DNA of 6,217 nt, taken from assembly GCA_021784265.1 (NCBI GenBank), contig JAJXTA010000190.1, positions 1-6,217 of the forward strand. Direction: 5' to 3'. Shown here piece after piece: positions 5,185 through 6,217 of the stretch. Position 1 is the first letter of the stretch; the number at the start of each line of letters is the position of its first letter. A model generated the notes under the pieces. It ran no database searches, had not been told where the DNA came from, and saw nothing but the letters and a program-made list of their open reading frames with translations. The position numbers and the translations under genes are program-made. The stretch comes from a bacterium (GTDB lineage Bacteria > Verrucomicrobiota > Verrucomicrobiia > Limisphaerales > J093).

Positions 5185-6201
5185 ATGACGCGATTGACGC
5201 ACCGACACGTCCGTGGTTTCCGCGCGCCGCGGAGGCGCGGCGGCGGCGGCCTTGGCGCGAGGCTCGCCGGGGCCGTGCTGGCGTTGGGCCTGCTGAGCGG
5301 CTGCGGCCACCGGCAGCCAGGGGCCGCGCAGGGCCAGGCCCTCCCCGGCGCTCCGCGGCCGGCCGTGATTGGCGTGTCGCTGCTAAACCTCTCGTCGGAG
5401 TTCATCGTGATGTTGAACCAGGGGCTCGCGGCTAAGGCCCAGGCCTTGGGGGTCCGCCTCATCGTCAACGATGCCCAACGCGCCGCCGACCGCCAAGTGC
5501 AGCAGGTCGAGAGCTTCATCGCCCAAAAGGTCGATGCCATCATCCTCAACCCCTGCGAGGTCGAAGCCAGCTCGCCGGCCGTGGACAAGGCGCACGCCGC
5601 CGGCATCCCCATCGTCAACGTGAACTCGGAGACCAAGTCGAGCCCGACCGCGTTCGTGGGTTCCCGGGACGAGGAAGCGGGCCGGTTGGCCATCGGGTTC
5701 CTGGCCCACCGGCTCGGGGGACAGGGGAACGTGGTGATGATGCAGGGTTTCCTGGGCCAAGCCGCCCAGATTCGGCGCGATCGGGGGGCGCGCGAGGCTC
5801 TGGCCCAGTACCCGGGGCTGAAACTCCTGGCCGTGCAGACGGCGGAGTGGGACCGGGCCAAGGCCCTGACACTCATGGAGAATTGGATCCAGTCGAAGGG
5901 CCCCCGCATCAACGCTGTGTTCGCTCAGAACGATGAGATGGGTTTGGGCGCCCTCCTCGCGCTCGAGCAGGCTAAACTCAAGGACAAGGTGCTGGTGGTC
6001 AGCGTGGACGCCATCGCCGACGCCCTCCAAGCAGTCAAGGACGGCCGGCTCGACGCCACGGTGTTCCAGGACGCCCGCGGCCAGGCCAACGCCGCCCTGG
6101 ACACCACGATGCACATCCTCCGCCACGAGCCTTTTGCCCCCGAGGTCTTCATCCCCTTCCAGCTCGTCACGCGCGAGAATGTGGCCCAATTCCTCAAGTA
6201 A
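5185..6201 (+). CDS. Sugar ABC transporter substrate-binding lipoprotein (RbsB-like)
   Basis: Captures a sugar or polyol in the periplasm and delivers it to the permease encoded upstream; Peripla_BP_4 / RbsB-like type, 338 residues. It starts with a long, very basic n-region (1-26), a hydrophobic core (27-37) and lipobox LSGC, so Cys40 should be lipidated after cleavage. A Gly/Pro/Ala-rich tether (41-59) leads to the two-lobed domain. Recognisable parts are IGVSLLNLSSEF (62-73), VDAIILNPCE (116-125), IPIVNVNSE (141-149), RRDRG (197-201), VFAQNDEMGLGAL with Asn249, VSVDA with Asp275 and TVFQD with Gln295, matching RbsB positions for Arg141, Asn190, Asp215 and Gln235. The Asp-Arg pair that RbsB uses after its 'VITL' strand is Asn147-Ser148 here, so ribose is not assured. 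ATG 5185 is the only start that leaves a complete signal peptide; it lacks an SD. Confidence 0.92.
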   Translation: MTRLTHRHVRGFRAPRRRGGGGLGARLAGAVLALGLLSGCGHRQPGAAQGQALPGAPRPAVIGVSLLNLSSEFIVMLNQGLAAKAQALGVRLIVNDAQRAADRQVQQVESFIAQKVDAIILNPCEVEASSPAVDKAHAAGIPIVNVNSETKSSPTAFVGSRDEEAGRLAIGFLAHRLGGQGNVVMMQGFLGQAAQIRRDRGAREALAQYPGLKLLAVQTAEWDRAKALTLMENWIQSKGPRINAVFAQNDEMGLGALLALEQAKLKDKVLVVSVDAIADALQAVKDGRLDATVFQDARGQANAALDTTMHILRHEPFAPEVFIPFQLVTRENVAQFLK

Positions 6202-6208
6202 CGGCCCC

Positions 6209-6217
6209 GGGAGGGAG
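6209..6217 (+). promoter_or_regulatory. Purine-rich SD-like run at the window edge
   Basis: GGGAGGGAG ends the window, 8 nt after the binding-protein stop. It resembles a ribosome-binding site for a gene starting just beyond the edge, which could be the missing ATPase of the importer. The start codon itself is not in view. Confidence 0.2.

Noticed and set aside
4025..5188. 387-codon + frame across the permease
   Set aside because: The permease frame has unmistakable RbsC motifs and membrane segments; this one is an Arg/Gly-rich shadow.
1..6217. CRISPR array, tRNA, rRNA, insertion sequence or attachment site
   Set aside because: No regularly spaced repeats, cloverleaf, transposase motif or terminal inverted repeats were seen on either strand.

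Overview
The window is GC-rich (by eye about two-thirds G+C) and all six supportable genes lie on the + strand. The protein types point tentatively to a Verrucomicrobiota-like or related bacterium, for example the 'GGSASHAALAASFFAP' class of PfkB kinase and the GyrI-like protein with 'LSDPRR'. This is an inference from family resemblance; there is no rRNA gene or marker to prove it. Most start codons have no Shine-Dalgarno (SD) sequence.

Layout. 1-461: no gene I can support, with a few short repeats and hairpins. 462-1103: thiE, thiamine phosphate synthase. 1159-2058: a PfkB/ribokinase-family sugar or nucleoside kinase, directly preceded by an AT-rich patch with a TATAAT box that almost touches the start codon. 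2311-3246: an AraC-type DNA-binding domain fused to a GyrI-like ligand-binding domain. 3330-3962: a second, stand-alone GyrI-like protein. 4050-5036: an RbsC-type ABC sugar permease. 5185-6201: a lipoprotein sugar-binding protein of the RbsB type.

How the genes may work together. Three small units are visible. thiE and the kinase are adjacent, but the kinase may have its own promoter. The AraC-GyrI regulator and the free GyrI protein form a likely sensing or small-molecule-handling pair. The permease and binding protein form part of an ABC importer whose ATPase is not in the window.

I found no clear new system. The most interesting signal is a near-perfect SD (GGAGG, 7-nt spacer) in front of an in-frame ATG inside the AraC-GyrI gene, exactly at the domain boundary. 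It could allow separate production of the GyrI-like domain. It stands out because the annotated starts around it lack such a site.
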